Below are positions 41,801-53,040 of a stretch of 64,000 bases of DNA, piece by piece; position 1 is the stretch's first letter; every line of letters begins with the position of its first letter. This stretch comes from Entamoeba invadens IP1 (Eukaryota > Evosea > Mastigamoebida > Endamoebidae), in contig NW_004440383.1 in assembly GCF_000330505.1 (NCBI RefSeq), positions 72,751-136,750 on the forward strand, given 5' to 3'. The notes below the pieces were generated by a model. That model was not told the DNA's origin. It was given only the letters and a program-made list of their open reading frames with translations, and searched no databases. The position numbers and the translations under genes are program-made.

Positions 41801-42076
41801 GAAATCTACATCAGAGACTATCGGAAGCTTAAACCCAACAGCGATGCTGTCAAATATAAAATTCATTCGTTCGTCGGACGAGATGTTCACTATAAAGGAT
41901 ATGGTGTTCGCGACTATTTGTTGTATCGTCGTTCGCACTAACACACGCTGCGCTTCTTCGTCAAACATTAAGAGAGGATTATCTCGTTGCGGTTTAAGTA
42001 TTCCCATGCGCTTCACCGAGACTAGTATCATATGGCAATTCCAAGTGATGTCCACACAGTTTAAACTCCATTCCAT
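38890..42076 (-). CDS. RalGAP-beta-like large protein
   Basis: Two exons (42076-41769, 41686-38890) give 1034 residues. The intron (82 nt, GTTTGTT...TAGTAG) joins NIYQ to RWMDKENMP. The resulting stretch, with VGFKLPI, VENCLNIYQRW and a following LFGKE, matches the N-terminal helical region of RalGAP beta subunits. Two adjacent TAG acceptors both keep the frame (Q-R or H-R-R). Most of the protein is helical solenoid. I could not identify the catalytic asparagine region of a RapGAP domain in the C-terminal third, so it may be the non-catalytic partner or too divergent. Confidence 0.62.
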
Positions 42077-42656
42077 TTACTATACTCCTATAATTATTAC
42101 TATAACCAAACTAGTACATGCATAGTCTAAATTGATCATTTGCTGACTTAATTTTGTGGCTTTTTTCGTTCTATAATAACAACAACTTCCAGCCCATTTT
42201 TTACGTTCACTTTCTTCTTGGATTTCTTCCCAAAAGTACCCCTTTCCCTTTTTGTTCCTAACAATCCCCATTAGTTATTAGTTTCCTTTTCCTTTTTTAC
42301 TTTCACTGCCTTTTTGGCAGTTTCTAAATAATAAATTGAAATCATTGTAAATTCTTGATCTACTTTTATTGGACTTTTAACCTACAGAATCGGGTTATTT
42401 GGTTATTTTACAACCAATCGCCAACCAATTCAAATTCCATAGTCACCAATTCAATTTATTTGCCATTCGTTTTGTTATTATGTATAATTGAATTGATATA
42501 CTTAAAATTTATAGTAATAAAATTATGTTATATTGTAATACCAATCCTCAAATAGTAAATAATCGTCAACCTCGGCATTTTCACTTTACTCTATTTTTGA
42601 TGTTAGAACAAAATGAATAACAAAAAACTAAATAACAAAAAAATGAATGGAAGTGT
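42077..42656. other. Intergenic, AT-rich
   Basis: Lies between two minus-strand genes. It holds a 63-codon ATG frame (42271-42080) that I do not call. Otherwise AT-rich with no clear signal. Confidence 0.45.
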
Positions 42657-43577
42657 TTACTCTGTGTTGAGTGGGAGCAACCTGCTCGACCTTGGTGTTC
42701 TGCTTCTTGACATTCGAGGCGAGAGCGATCCCTTTGGGTAGAAATTTGAAAGTGCTAAATCGGTTGCTGCGCTTTTTGAAGTCTTCAATTTGAATTCCGA
42801 GATGGTGAGCCTACTCCCAACCTTCCTGGGAGTTCCTGCGCTATGGCTCTCTTGTTCCGTGTCAATTTCCGGGTGTGTTGTTTCTTTGTACAAACTTTGT
42901 AACACAAGTATTGGTATTACTGGGGGATTTAAGCCCATCCCCTTTCTTTGATTGGTTGTAGGGTCAGGCACTTCAATCTCTGGCGGTAAGTTCACAGCCA
43001 AATCCACGGTCTGTGGTATCCCAAGTTTTTTGAATGGGTTTGGTAAGTGGTAATATGGTAGTGTACAGTTTAAATAGTGTTTAATTTTTTCGTCATCGCT
43101 TCCGAACTTCATTGCGTTGTCCACAACCTCCGTCAATTTGATTTCTGACGCGCGTGCATCTTCCGGAGTCAATTTCTTTCTTTTCAGTAATTTGTTAAAG
43201 TGCTTGATAACCTGTCTGTTAATGCACTCAAAGCACCGCTTACACTCTTCATCGTCTGTAAAAACAATCGCAAATAGAAATCCGTTGTTATGAAATTTGA
43301 TTGTGTAATTTTCGTATTCAACTGTGCACAAAGGATCCAACTCTCTGAAAACAAAAAGGAGTGGCCGTTCATTATCTTTGATTGCTATAGCTATCCGTTG
43401 CTGTGCTAAAGATTTGAGAAACACAAATTTCCCACAGACACCAACAAATTCAAGTTGCTCTGTTGAAGGGTTGAAGTCATACAATGATATCTCGTTACTA
43501 CAACAATAGTACATCCAATCTTCGCTCAAATAGCCTGAAAACTCGGAAGTGATTTCCACATCACACTCTATTGCCAT
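42657..43577 (-). CDS. PH/WH1-like protein with Ser/Arg-rich tail
   Basis: 306 residues, single exon with ATG at 43577. The first 110 residues alternate strands (YYCCSNEISLYDFN, FVGVCGKFVFLK, PLLFVFRELD, FLFAIVFTDDEE) and end in a helix (CFECINRQVIKHFNKLL), as expected for a PH-superfamily or WH1 fold. A Pro-rich linker and a basic Ser/Arg-rich tail (SPRMSRSRTPRSS) follow. Possibly a cytoskeletal adaptor; this is inference from fold pattern. Confidence 0.62.
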   Translation of the reverse strand: MAIECDVEITSEFSGYLSEDWMYYCCSNEISLYDFNPSTEQLEFVGVCGKFVFLKSLAQQRIAIAIKDNERPLLFVFRELDPLCTVEYENYTIKFHNNGFLFAIVFTDDEECKRCFECINRQVIKHFNKLLKRKKLTPEDARASEIKLTEVVDNAMKFGSDDEKIKHYLNCTLPYYHLPNPFKKLGIPQTVDLAVNLPPEIEVPDPTTNQRKGMGLNPPVIPILVLQSLYKETTHPEIDTEQESHSAGTPRKVGSRLTISEFKLKTSKSAATDLALSNFYPKGSLSPRMSRSRTPRSSRLLPLNTE

Positions 43578-44273
43578 GGACTAAATTTTTGAGTTTATTT
43601 TCAATTCCAATTTGAAAGTTCTTGCTTTCTTGGTATTTTTTTGTCCTTTTTTTTTTGCTCTTTCCGACTATTTCTATCATATAATTTAAGTGATTTTTAT
43701 TTTATTTAACTTTATTATTTTATTGAAATAGCTTTCTAACAATTGTAGAATTTTTCATTTTCGTCGAAAAAAACAAATTCATAAGTAATATATAGTTTAT
43801 CAAAATTAATTCCAATATTAGTATTTTATTTATCTAAAAAAAATAATTTTACTATTATAAAGCTAAAGTTATATTAGAAATATTCTATAAAAAAACAGCT
43901 ATTGATAATAAAATTAACCTACTGTTTACTATTTAGTACAAGTTCTTTTATTAACCTTTATTTTATATATTTTATTATAAAATAATAATCATTTTACTAT
44001 TCATTTGTATGTTTAAAAATGTAGTTTATGGTGTTATTGAACGTTATTGTGTTTATATTATAGCAAAAATCAATTAATTATTAAACCATATGAAAATAAA
44101 TATCCAATAATGTAATTGATTATTATTAAAAATTAACTATAACTTTATTATTTAACCAATAAATAATAAAATATATCCATAAAGATAATTTCACCTTTGT
44201 AATAATTATTTTACAAGCTTCAACCTTTGAATATTTTCAACAACAAAAGGAGGGTAAAACTAATAAGGTTTAA
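43578..44273. other. Divergent intergenic region, AT-rich
   Basis: About 700 nt, extremely AT-rich with repeated TTATTAT and TAATAAT strings. No gene recognised. Confidence 0.45.
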
Positions 44274-45199
44274 ATGGGACGTTTTAAGCCAGAAAGACAA
44301 TCACAGAATGATGCCACAATCGACGGAACCAAACCAATTCCTTCTGTTCGTCAAGAGCATGTTCAAAGTGCAAAAAAGCTTTTTGTGACTGGTCTTCCAC
44401 CAACCTATACCAACAACGACTTTAACATTTTGATGGGAACAGAGACCCCAGTCAAGAAATCGTTTATTATTACAAAACCTGGCTCCAAGGTATGTACTGG
44501 CATTGGTTTTGCGATATAGTTTGTTAATAACATTTTAATAACATTTTAATAACTTATAGTGGAACAGAAGAAGATGCTCATAAAACTAAGAGCAAACTGA
44601 ATCGAGTTTTAGTTGAAAAAGACGGGAAACAGTTCTTAATTCAAGTCAAGTTTTCTGATAAAAAGGAGCATGTTGAACGTAAAGCGCCGGTTAATGTTGT
44701 CAAGCCAAAAATGGAAGAAGAGTCCGACCTTTTAAAATCCAAGCCAATAAGTGTACCAACTGAAAAGAAAGAGAAGGTGGTTGAGAAAAAAGAGGAAAAA
44801 CCCATTGAAAAGAAAAAAGAGGAGAAATTAAATGTGACCGAATTGGAGAAAAATGATAAGAAAAAGACGACCAAAGTTGTTGACGACATTTTAGACCAAA
44901 TCGAGAAAGGTTGTTTCAAAGAAGAAGAAGATCTTAAAGAACTCAAGAAGACTCGAAAAGAGCGAGAAAGAGAAGAAGAATCAAGTAGTGACAATGAAGA
45001 AGATGAAGAAGTTCCGTCTAAACCAATTAAAACCACGAAAATAGGTGATGGGCATTTCATCTTTGAACCTGAAGAACCCAAAAAGGTTCCACAAAAGACT
45101 GATCGAAAAGATCAAAAAAGTCGTCCACGTGAACGAAATGTGAAAAACAATTTCGGGAGAGATCAAAAAAGTTATGGAACAAATGGTAAAAGATATTGA
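44274..45199 (+). CDS. RRM protein with Lys/Glu-rich tail
   Basis: Two exons (44274-44518, 44560-45199) joined across a 41-nt GTTTGTT...TAG intron give 294 residues. The RRM spans about residues 34-105: KKLFVTGLPPTY (RNP2), then CTGIGFAIY restored across the intron (RNP1-like), then DGKQFLIQVKF. The rest is low-complexity Lys/Glu coiled coil ending in a basic Arg/Asn/Gly-rich tail. An RNA-binding nuclear role is likely. Confidence 0.82.
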
Positions 45200-45480
45200 A
45201 TGTTTAAGTGATTATTGTTTGACTCTGAAATATTGTATTATATGAAATACGCTCTGATACCCTTTTTCATATGTTTCATTTCTCTTAAAAATATGAACTA
45301 TTATTTATAGTTATATTATAATTAAATTTACCATTAAAGATTTTTACTAGTAAATATAAATAAATATAGTTCTAAAACTATGTGTCAAACTAATAGAATA
45401 AAATATTATATATATTATATATTATTAACTATGTGTTGATATGATAGATATCGATAAGATTGACTTACAATTACAATTTA

Positions 45481-45802
45481 CTACGTTGCATTAGTCTTAT
45501 ACGAGTGCAGTACCAGCGATATAGTCAACAGATTTGTCAAGTGTTCGCTTGTAGTTGGGTAATTCCCCGTTTCTACTTTTCAATATTATGTTTTCCATTA
45601 TTCAAAACAAACCCTCTTGCTTCTTCTTTATCTCTTCGATCATTGCTTTAATCTTCTTCACAAAGTAATCAATTTTTTTCATATCCTTTTCAACTCCCAT
45701 GTTCCATTCATTAAATTCTCGAATAAATTCGTTCACCTCTTTATCAATTGGGGAAACTTCTCCTTCGACTTCCACGGGCTCGAGCGGTTGCTCTGTCGCC
45801 AT
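45481..45802 (-). CDS. Small coiled-coil protein
   Basis: Two exons (45802-45613, 45572-45481) over a 40-nt GTTTGTT...TAG intron sum to 93 residues. The first 66 residues are acidic then coiled-coil (DKEVNEFIREFNEWN, then KKIDYFVKKIKAMIEEIKKKQ). The second exon adds about 30 residues. The frame is kept exactly by the intron. AACTTGAAAAG lies 8-18 nt upstream of the ATG. Size suggests a subunit of a larger complex, but I do not recognise it. Confidence 0.6.
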
Positions 45803-45949
45803 ATTTTATCTTTTCAAGTTTCTTGTCTTCAAGTTCTCTTGTTTCTCTTAATAACTATAACTTAATAACTTAACTAGTAAATAATAACTAAAGTTAGACT
45901 TCCTCTTAGACGTACAAACCAAACAGAACTTCGCTGTAATTTATTATTT

Positions 45950-47931
45950 TCATTTCTTCGATTTCTTCTTCTTTACTTCCTCGAGTCTTCCCTTCATTAA
46001 GTTTTCTGTTGAGACGTCTGCGAGGGAGACAGCCACCTTCTTTACAATTTTCGTCATCTGTCGCACTTTTTGGAGTTTCTCAAAGTTGAAATCCGTTTCC
46101 TTTTCAAGCATATTCCACAACGTTTCCACAGACTCAATATCTTTCTCTAATGTGTCAGTTCGTATTTTGTTTAACCAATTATTAAAAGTCTCCTCTGAAA
46201 CAAACTTTGGCGGAACAAAAACAGTTTAGAAATTTGTTCGTAGTCTCGAACAAAGTACGAAAACACAAATGAATATTTGACAACAGAAAACGCCTCTTTG
46301 AGTACTTCAGCAGCAACTGACAGCTCCTTACAGGGCTTTCCCGTCGTCTTTTCTTTATTCGACTCAATCAATTTCATTTTTTCCTCCGCTTTATTAACTC
46401 CTCTCTCTAAATTGTTGTACTTGATATAAGAGTCAAAGTACTCCAAAAACCGCTTGTTCTCATTCTTCAATTCATCCGCTTTCATGTCCAGTTTCTTCGC
46501 TTCTGATTTGTCATACAAATTACACTTGTAAAACCCACCAGTCTGTGTACCATGCGTTTTCCAATCCCCTCGACACATCCAACACCACTCGCCTTTACAT
46601 CTTGAACACGTCATATGGTTACACCCATCGACTCTCTCAGTATACAACCCACAATGGAAACACGGCTTTGATATCGTATTGACAAACTTCATACTCTCCG
46701 AGTCGTTTGAAACCAAGTCATTCCATTGCATAAACTGTTCGCACGATACAGGCTTGTGCATCTCTCTTCCGCATTGGAAACAAAAGCGTTGCCCACACTT
46801 ACACACAATTTGCACTTCATGACGTGATGTGTCAAAGTAATGGATTGCTCTCCCACACGTGTCCACTGGACAGAAGACATAGCTCTTCCGGTGGCTAATG
46901 AAGTCTTTGCAAATAAAATACATAAAACGTTTGTATGTCTCCTCATTGCAGGCTTTCTTCACGAGAACGTAATTAATACGGCATGTGCACCCATGTTGCA
47001 TGCACAAACTGTCAATAACGTTACTCCCAGATGTCTTCAGTAACGTTGAGATACGTTCGTTCCAGCAATTTGAACAGAAATAATGCCCACACCCCAAACT
47101 TAGCATTTTCCCTTCTTCATAACAAATAGAACACGATTCGTCTTTAGGTGGTGGAGGCGTTTCAATCACAACACCACTGTCTTTGCACACCTTTTCGATG
47201 TTATCAAAGTACTTACTCTCCAACTTGTCCCCGCTCCAATCGCTGTTTTTGAGTAACACACTCGCATTCCCTTCATCAATACACAAATTATCAGCTTCCC
47301 GTACACATAAATTTGTTATCATTTTGACAATGTCGTGACTTTCAATAACTTCATAACACTTTTCTGTTGATGGGTCACCTAATATCGCAGCTCTTCCGTT
47401 ATCATACAAATCGTCGTCGAACACATCTTCGTGCCACTCGTCGTCGTCTTCATCATCGACTTTCGAGCTTCTTTTTCTTTTCTTTCCTTTGACCATGGGG
47501 AGGTCTGTGTCTTTCGTCTCTTTCCATTTCATTTGGTCTTCGATCCCGTCCAACTCGCTTTGAATCTCGGTGTCCTCCTTCTCGTCCTTCTCCTCTTTAA
47601 CTTCTTTTGGAAGTTCTGGTCTTGGAAATGTCGCCAAGTTCTCGATGATCCAAGGAATGCACTCGTTAATGTCCCAGTTAAACTTCTTCAACGCAAATAT
47701 AGAGATATAGTCGGGAAATCCCATTTCAGTCAGTGTGTTCATTTTCTCTTGTTGTTCCGGTTTGAGTGGCGGGACTCCGTTGACGCATCTACAAGGCGGT
47801 GTTTTCTTGACGCATCCCGAGCATAGTGCGTACCCACATCCTTGACATCTATACAAGTGGTGGAGTCCACTTATTTCCTTTCCGCAATTTTCACACTTTC
47901 CGTTGTCGCTGGTCTTCTTGTATCCCAACAT
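45950..47931 (-). CDS. RBR-type E3 ubiquitin ligase, Ariadne-like
   Basis: Two exons (47931-46206, 46146-45950) give 640 residues; the 59-nt intron restores LFLFRQKKDIESVE, the Ariadne-like helical tail. Order: a Cys-rich N-terminal finger (CENCGKEISG...CQGCGYALCSGC), a UBA-like segment (LTEMGFPDYISI), an acidic linker, RING1 (CSICYEEG...CGHYFCSNCW), IBR, and RING2 with VDGCNHMTC, whose last Cys is the likely catalytic residue, then CKGEWCWMC. It should form a thioester intermediate with ubiquitin. The extra N-terminal finger and UBA are not typical of plain Ariadne. Confidence 0.88.
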
Positions 47932-48369
47932 CTTTTTTTCTCCTTTGACGTTTCGAGTTCTTTGTGATTTATTATTTGAAATCTGAAATAGGTGAAGTCT
48001 CACTAATTCTTAAACTAATTTGTCATTAGAAAGTAAATCAATAATCATCAACACAAATAGTTTTTTTATTCGAATAATAAAATACTATTATTGTGGTTTT
48101 TTATACTATATATTTAATTCTTTCGTCAAACCAATCTTCTCTTGTGTTGAAGAAAATGATTGAATTGTTGGAACAATAAAAGAACAGGAAATAAAAATCT
48201 CAGCTCATTCACTCATTCGAATTTATTATATAGATTAAATTTAGTAACTAAACTATTTTTATTAATTTCTTATAATTATATGACTTTCTTGTGTCAAACC
48301 AACACTGTATTATAAAATTAATTATAAAATAGTTCACGAGTGATACCAAACAATAAACTTGCAATCAAA
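47932..48369. other. Intergenic, AT-rich
   Basis: Between the RBR ligase start and the NOP56 stop, both on the minus strand. AT-rich with TATATAGATTAAATT-like strings. No gene recognised. Confidence 0.45.
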
Positions 48370-49746
48370 TTAGTCACTGTCTTCACTAGAACTCTCCGAA
48401 GACGAGCTTTCCATCTTTTTGCTTTTCTTCTTCCCCTTCTCGACGACGACTTCTTCTTCTTCGACGTAATGTTTCATTCCGACCTCTTCCATGACCTTTT
48501 TGATAGTGTCGATGTTAGTCTTAGGTACCTTTCCCGTCTTCAAGAAATCCATTCTTTCAGTGACTTGATCCTTCATCGCCTCACCAAATTTGTTAGTGTT
48601 GATATCCGAGAAGCAATCGATTCTTGCGCAAGTCGATGCCTTATTAGCGAGATATCTACTGATTCTTCCCTTGTTCTTAGGGTCTGCTTTTTGGATGAAA
48701 CTAGCTCCAAAGATTACTCCATACTTAGGAGTGTTCGCACGAGTCTTAATTGCTCTGAAAAGGGCCTTCTCAGCACCAAGAATCTGTAAAGTACTTGCGG
48801 GGCATTTCGCCAGATTTGTGAGTGAACCTGCTTTAGTGAGTAAACGAGCTCCGACAGAGTCGCCAATCAATTCAGTCAAATTGGGAGCAATAGTGGTCAT
48901 CTTCGAGTGAAGGTACTCTTGCAATTTGTCCTTGTATTCCTGCAATTCAGTGACTTTCTTCGCAAACGCGTTGACGTTCTGTAAATCAAATTCGTTCAAG
49001 TCAAAGCCCATGGACATATCCGCAGCGGTGCAGATCCGCTCAGACAAGTCTTCACCAGCAATTTCAACTAACTTCTTTTTCTTCTCCGCATCAAGACTGT
49101 GGCGGTTCTGGATCAACAAGACACATTTGACAAACATGGCGTTGTCATGTGAAAGGATGTTGTACAACTCTGGGAAGTGCCATGAATACCACTCTTTAAT
49201 TCTCATAGTGAAGGTGTTCATATCCTTTTCAAGTTGATCCAACATGAAAATGGCTTGGACTGCCATCGTGTCTTGTTTGTTCACATTGAACTTCACTTTA
49301 TTTCTCGAATACGAGTGCCCAAGACCCATCATAGCAGTGCGAATATCTCCGTCGTTAATGTCCTTCAAAAACTTCGGGAAGTGCGTTCTAATCCCTCTGA
49401 TCACAAGTGCAATTTCTTTCCCTTTCAAGCATTCGATATCCAACGACTCTTTAATCGCTCCCGCCAACTTCTCGTCGAGCAACCCTAGTTTTTGCCCTTT
49501 CACATTTTGTTTCAAAAACAATTGGAGTGTTGGGTGGACGGCGCCTTCAGAAATGGCATTGATGTTCTCGAGTAATTCTTCGGCGGTCTTGAACTCGACA
49601 AAGGCAGAAAGAGTGACACTTTGCGAAAACGTTGGAAAGTCCAACGCTGACTTCTCAAACACATCAGTCTTAGCTACTTGCTCGAAATCTTTGATCCGAA
49701 ACAGCGCATACCCAATCGGGCTTTCATACAACACCATGTCCGCCAT
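48370..49746 (-). CDS. NOP56: Nucleolar protein NOP56
   Basis: Core protein of box C/D snoRNPs that guide rRNA 2'-O-methylation. 458 residues, single exon. Evidence: LYESPIGYALFRI at the N-terminus, a central coiled coil, the Nop-domain segment IKEWYSWHFPEL, and TPKYGVIFGASFIQ followed by KNKGRISRYLANKAS and RIDCFSD. FIQ plus NKGRISRYLANK points to NOP56 rather than NOP58. The C-terminus is a Lys block and a Ser/Glu/Asp tail, shorter than the KKE repeats of yeast. Confidence 0.95.
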   Translation of the reverse strand: MADMVLYESPIGYALFRIKDFEQVAKTDVFEKSALDFPTFSQSVTLSAFVEFKTAEELLENINAISEGAVHPTLQLFLKQNVKGQKLGLLDEKLAGAIKESLDIECLKGKEIALVIRGIRTHFPKFLKDINDGDIRTAMMGLGHSYSRNKVKFNVNKQDTMAVQAIFMLDQLEKDMNTFTMRIKEWYSWHFPELYNILSHDNAMFVKCVLLIQNRHSLDAEKKKKLVEIAGEDLSERICTAADMSMGFDLNEFDLQNVNAFAKKVTELQEYKDKLQEYLHSKMTTIAPNLTELIGDSVGARLLTKAGSLTNLAKCPASTLQILGAEKALFRAIKTRANTPKYGVIFGASFIQKADPKNKGRISRYLANKASTCARIDCFSDINTNKFGEAMKDQVTERMDFLKTGKVPKTNIDTIKKVMEEVGMKHYVEEEEVVVEKGKKKSKKMESSSSESSSEDSD

Positions 49747-49995
49747 AGCTTCTCTTACTTTTCAAAGTTTCATATTAGGGTTTTGCCCTATATCATTCAA
49801 CTCCTGGTGGTGTACTATTTATTATTACTATTATAATTATTAATTTATAGAAATTTATTATAATAAATCACTTGTTTAATTATAGTTTCAACTCTTCAAA
49901 CTTAATGATTTGAATCTTAGAGAAATACATGTGTTTGTGAGGATACAAATGCCTAAGGTTTTAAGTGAGAAAGAAGAAAAAAAAATCAAGAAGAA

Positions 49996-50655
49996 TTAAA
50001 CATCCAAATCGTCGAACATGTCGAGGTCGACGCCTTGCTCTTTAAGCTTGTTATCGATCTCTTCTTCGTTTTTAACGTCGGCGTCGGCTTGTTCTGCCAT
50101 TCTAGGGTTATTCATGAAAAATTGTTTTCCTGTGATCCTCCCCTTCTTTCTGTTCACCTCTTCATCTTTCTCTTCTTTAATTCTTTTCATTGTGATTTTG
50201 CGCTCAGCCTCTTTGCCTTTCCACCACTGCTCGAACGTCTGTTTGGATGCGCCAATGAACTGTTTTTCAGCTTCGTCTTGCTCCGCTTTTTCTTTTCGAA
50301 CAGCTTCTTCGTTGAGCCATGTTGTGTGCCCGTCCAATAGAGCAATGAGCATGTCTTTCATTTTGTCGACTAACTCGAATAAACATGAAAACTCCGTGTC
50401 GATGATATCTTGAAGGGTTTGCCGGATCTCGTCTGTACCTTTTTGAATATACGTTTCGTCGGATTTTAAAGTAAAAGAAGGAAGGGTTGTGGGGTAATCA
50501 GCAGGAAGTGTGAATGTGATGGTAAGGCTTCCGGTGACTATTTGGGAATTGTCCTCGACTTTTTCAGTTACTGTGCATTCCAATGTGCTGTCTGTGTATT
50601 TTACGGCATCGCCATATATCGCACTCAAAGTTTCAACTTCGGTATCGAGGTCCAT
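49996..50655 (-). CDS. RWD protein, RWDD1/GIR2 (DFRP2) type
   Basis: 219 residues, single exon. RWD domain at residues 1-110: EVETLSAIYGD, then a beta sheet with the conserved ADYPTTLPSF, and the following helices. The C-terminal half is charged helix containing RITGKQFFMNN, the conserved GKQ.F motif of proteins that bind DRG GTPases. It probably stabilises a DRG translation factor. It diverges from the TTC27 gene across 244 nt. Confidence 0.85.
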   Translation of the reverse strand: MDLDTEVETLSAIYGDAVKYTDSTLECTVTEKVEDNSQIVTGSLTITFTLPADYPTTLPSFTLKSDETYIQKGTDEIRQTLQDIIDTEFSCLFELVDKMKDMLIALLDGHTTWLNEEAVRKEKAEQDEAEKQFIGASKQTFEQWWKGKEAERKITMKRIKEEKDEEVNRKKGRITGKQFFMNNPRMAEQADADVKNEEEIDNKLKEQGVDLDMFDDLDV

Positions 50656-50899
50656 ATGCTTTTGTTGTTCTCTGTTTCATAAACTTCAAGTTTGTACGAG
50701 GCATTTGAAGACTTTTGATACATCCCTTGTATATCGATCCACTTATCTTAGTCATTTTAAGTCTGTTTCACGTGCATTTTTTGTTACTTTTTTATTATGT
50801 GGTGTCGCTGCAGTCCAAAATGATTTGCCAAGAAGAACAAAAGGAATAACCCTTCCATTTAACATAGATAAAACCTAAAAGACTTTCAAAAGCATAGAC

Positions 50900-52966
50900 A
50901 TGTCAACTAAAATAACAACTCTTCAACTCGCACTTGCTCTTCTCGACGGTAAGACCCCCGCTGCACTCTCGGAGTCTTACGATTTTTTCAATGGCGCAGT
51001 CACCCCACAATATTTTGTTTCTGCACTCCGTGGAGATTTCTCGGAACTTCAAAAAGCATACCCCGACCTCACCCTTCAAAATGCTGCGACTTTGGAAATC
51101 CCAGCCGATTTTCGATTATTAGTCGGTGTTGCTTTATTAAACGGATTTGTCCGAATGAATTTTGTTGGACCATTCAACTTACCGAAAGACGAGGAGTCTG
51201 AAAAGGAAATTCAATATTTGACAATCGACGCTGAACAGGTGAACGCCCATATTCAAAATTCGTTGTGGCTGCACACAGCTGCAAAGGTATTTGGTATGTT
51301 AAAGGACAAACAAGTTCCGCTCATATCGTGGTTCATTGGGAGACAAGCTACTATTCATCAACGTGTTTTGTTGAATCCGGGAGAGTCGTTATACACCAGA
51401 ATTGGCCTGAGTTACAGAGAAACACTCAAGAATCTCGAAGAGATGAAAGAAGACTTGGGCAAAGTGTTTTACGAGCGTATTTCGTATAAAGCAAATATGG
51501 AATTGGCAGTAGGGTTGTGGGCTTCCGAGCAATACAAAAACGTCACTGAAGAGCTCAAGATCATTTGTGATCGATATAAAGTTTTTGTGGAGATGAGTGG
51601 TGCAATGGGGTCGAGGACCAAATACCAAGAGAAACAAACTGCACAACTCCTTTTGAAAGTGGATCGATTGCCACACCCCTTGAGCGAAATTAAGAGACAA
51701 AAATGTGAACAGTTGTTGAAGGAAACGGAGTTGGACTCTGACAGTGATATGTTATCATACGCAAGTTATAGTGGCGACACTGCATATACTCCGTTGGCGA
51801 CATACGACGAGGCTTATGTGTTGTTGATGTGTATGAACAAATATAGAAAGCAGAGTCGTGGGGATTTGATTCTTGAAGAGGTCATCACATACTGCAACAG
51901 ACTTCTTCGAGACAGAATCGACTTCTCGACATTCCTTATGACTGTTTTACTTAAGTCGCGATACGAGGCGACTGTTACACACTTTTTGTGGCGATCTGTG
52001 AACCAAGCTGACGAAATTGTCAAGATGCTCGAAAGTGGCGATGACAAGTTCTTGGCCGAAGAAAGACTCGAGAGTATTTACATGACATTGTTCCCTCACA
52101 TTTTTGCTCTGAGAAAGGAAGTTGGCATGCGGATGTTGTTAATGGGTGATCCATCGGCTGCGATCAATTACTTTTCGTCACTTGACATGAAAAATGAAAT
52201 CGTTGCCGCCTATTTATCTCTTAATGAGCGCGAAAAGGCGAAGAACTTGGCAAATGAAATGATGGAGAAGGGAGATAGAAACTCCGAGTTGCTCACATTG
52301 ATGTTTGAATTGACACATGATACAAAATACCTCGAGGAGTGCTGGGTGAACTCCAACAAAACTTACCTCAACGCGCAACGTGTTTTGGGACAGTACTACT
52401 ACAACAATAAAGACTGGGAAAAGGCAAAAGAGCACTTTGAACTTTCTCTGAAGATCAACCCACTTTACCAACGCATTTGGTATGCTCTTGGCATTACCTA
52501 CATGCAGTTGAACAACCTCAAAGAAGCTAAAAACGCGTTTTTAAAATCCGTCAGTTTGGACAACGATGATGGACAAAGCTGGGCCAATTTGGCCTACGTC
52601 TACGTCACGTCAAATAACAAGAAAGAGGCACAAATAGCGCTCAAAGAAGCAGTCAGGAATATCAGAGACAACTACAACTTGTGGAACAACTTAATCACAA
52701 TTTCTATTGATATCCAAGACTACCGACAAGCAATCAGTGCTGTTGTTGCGCTGTACGACATCAACCGTAGTGAAGTAAGTCCACGTGTGCTTTCAATGAT
52801 GTGCGACGTCGTCCTTCAAGACATCCCAATGCACAACGGCGAGACTGGTCGCGCGATGTTAGGCTTCATGAAGCCAATTCTTAAACGAATTCTCAACGAC
52901 TTCAAAACGACGGACAAACTCTACCTTGTCGCCAAGGAAGGCCTTTCACTTTTCGAACAAATCTAA
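50900..52966 (+). CDS. TPR protein, TTC27/Emw1 type
   Basis: 688 residues, single exon. The N-terminal 400 residues are helical. TPR units lie at about residues 475-620: AQRVLGQYYYNNKDWEKAKE, then LYQRIWYALGITYMQLNN with KEAKNAFLKSVSLD, then SWANLAYVYVTSNNKKEAQ. Length and placement of the repeats late in the protein fit TTC27. In yeast the counterpart Emw1 is essential and linked to cell-wall integrity and protein quality; the role here is unknown. Confidence 0.8.
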   Translation: MSTKITTLQLALALLDGKTPAALSESYDFFNGAVTPQYFVSALRGDFSELQKAYPDLTLQNAATLEIPADFRLLVGVALLNGFVRMNFVGPFNLPKDEESEKEIQYLTIDAEQVNAHIQNSLWLHTAAKVFGMLKDKQVPLISWFIGRQATIHQRVLLNPGESLYTRIGLSYRETLKNLEEMKEDLGKVFYERISYKANMELAVGLWASEQYKNVTEELKIICDRYKVFVEMSGAMGSRTKYQEKQTAQLLLKVDRLPHPLSEIKRQKCEQLLKETELDSDSDMLSYASYSGDTAYTPLATYDEAYVLLMCMNKYRKQSRGDLILEEVITYCNRLLRDRIDFSTFLMTVLLKSRYEATVTHFLWRSVNQADEIVKMLESGDDKFLAEERLESIYMTLFPHIFALRKEVGMRMLLMGDPSAAINYFSSLDMKNEIVAAYLSLNEREKAKNLANEMMEKGDRNSELLTLMFELTHDTKYLEECWVNSNKTYLNAQRVLGQYYYNNKDWEKAKEHFELSLKINPLYQRIWYALGITYMQLNNLKEAKNAFLKSVSLDNDDGQSWANLAYVYVTSNNKKEAQIALKEAVRNIRDNYNLWNNLITISIDIQDYRQAISAVVALYDINRSEVSPRVLSMMCDVVLQDIPMHNGETGRAMLGFMKPILKRILNDFKTTDKLYLVAKEGLSLFEQI

Positions 52967-53040
52967 ACAACCTTTGATTGATTTTATATTAGAACTCGTT
53001 ATCTTAATTTTGTGACAGAAGAACAACCGTTTAATACAAA

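Noticed and set aside
42080..42271. 63-codon ATG frame on the minus strand before the RalGAP-like gene
   Set aside because: No intron joins it in frame to the downstream gene (a TAA precedes that ATG), no motif, and its end is hydrophobic AT-rich translation. Likely chance.
46182..46367. Frameshift in the RBR ligase tail
   Set aside because: A 59-nt intron (46147-46205) links LFLFRQ to KKDIESVE, matching the family helix, so no frameshift is needed.
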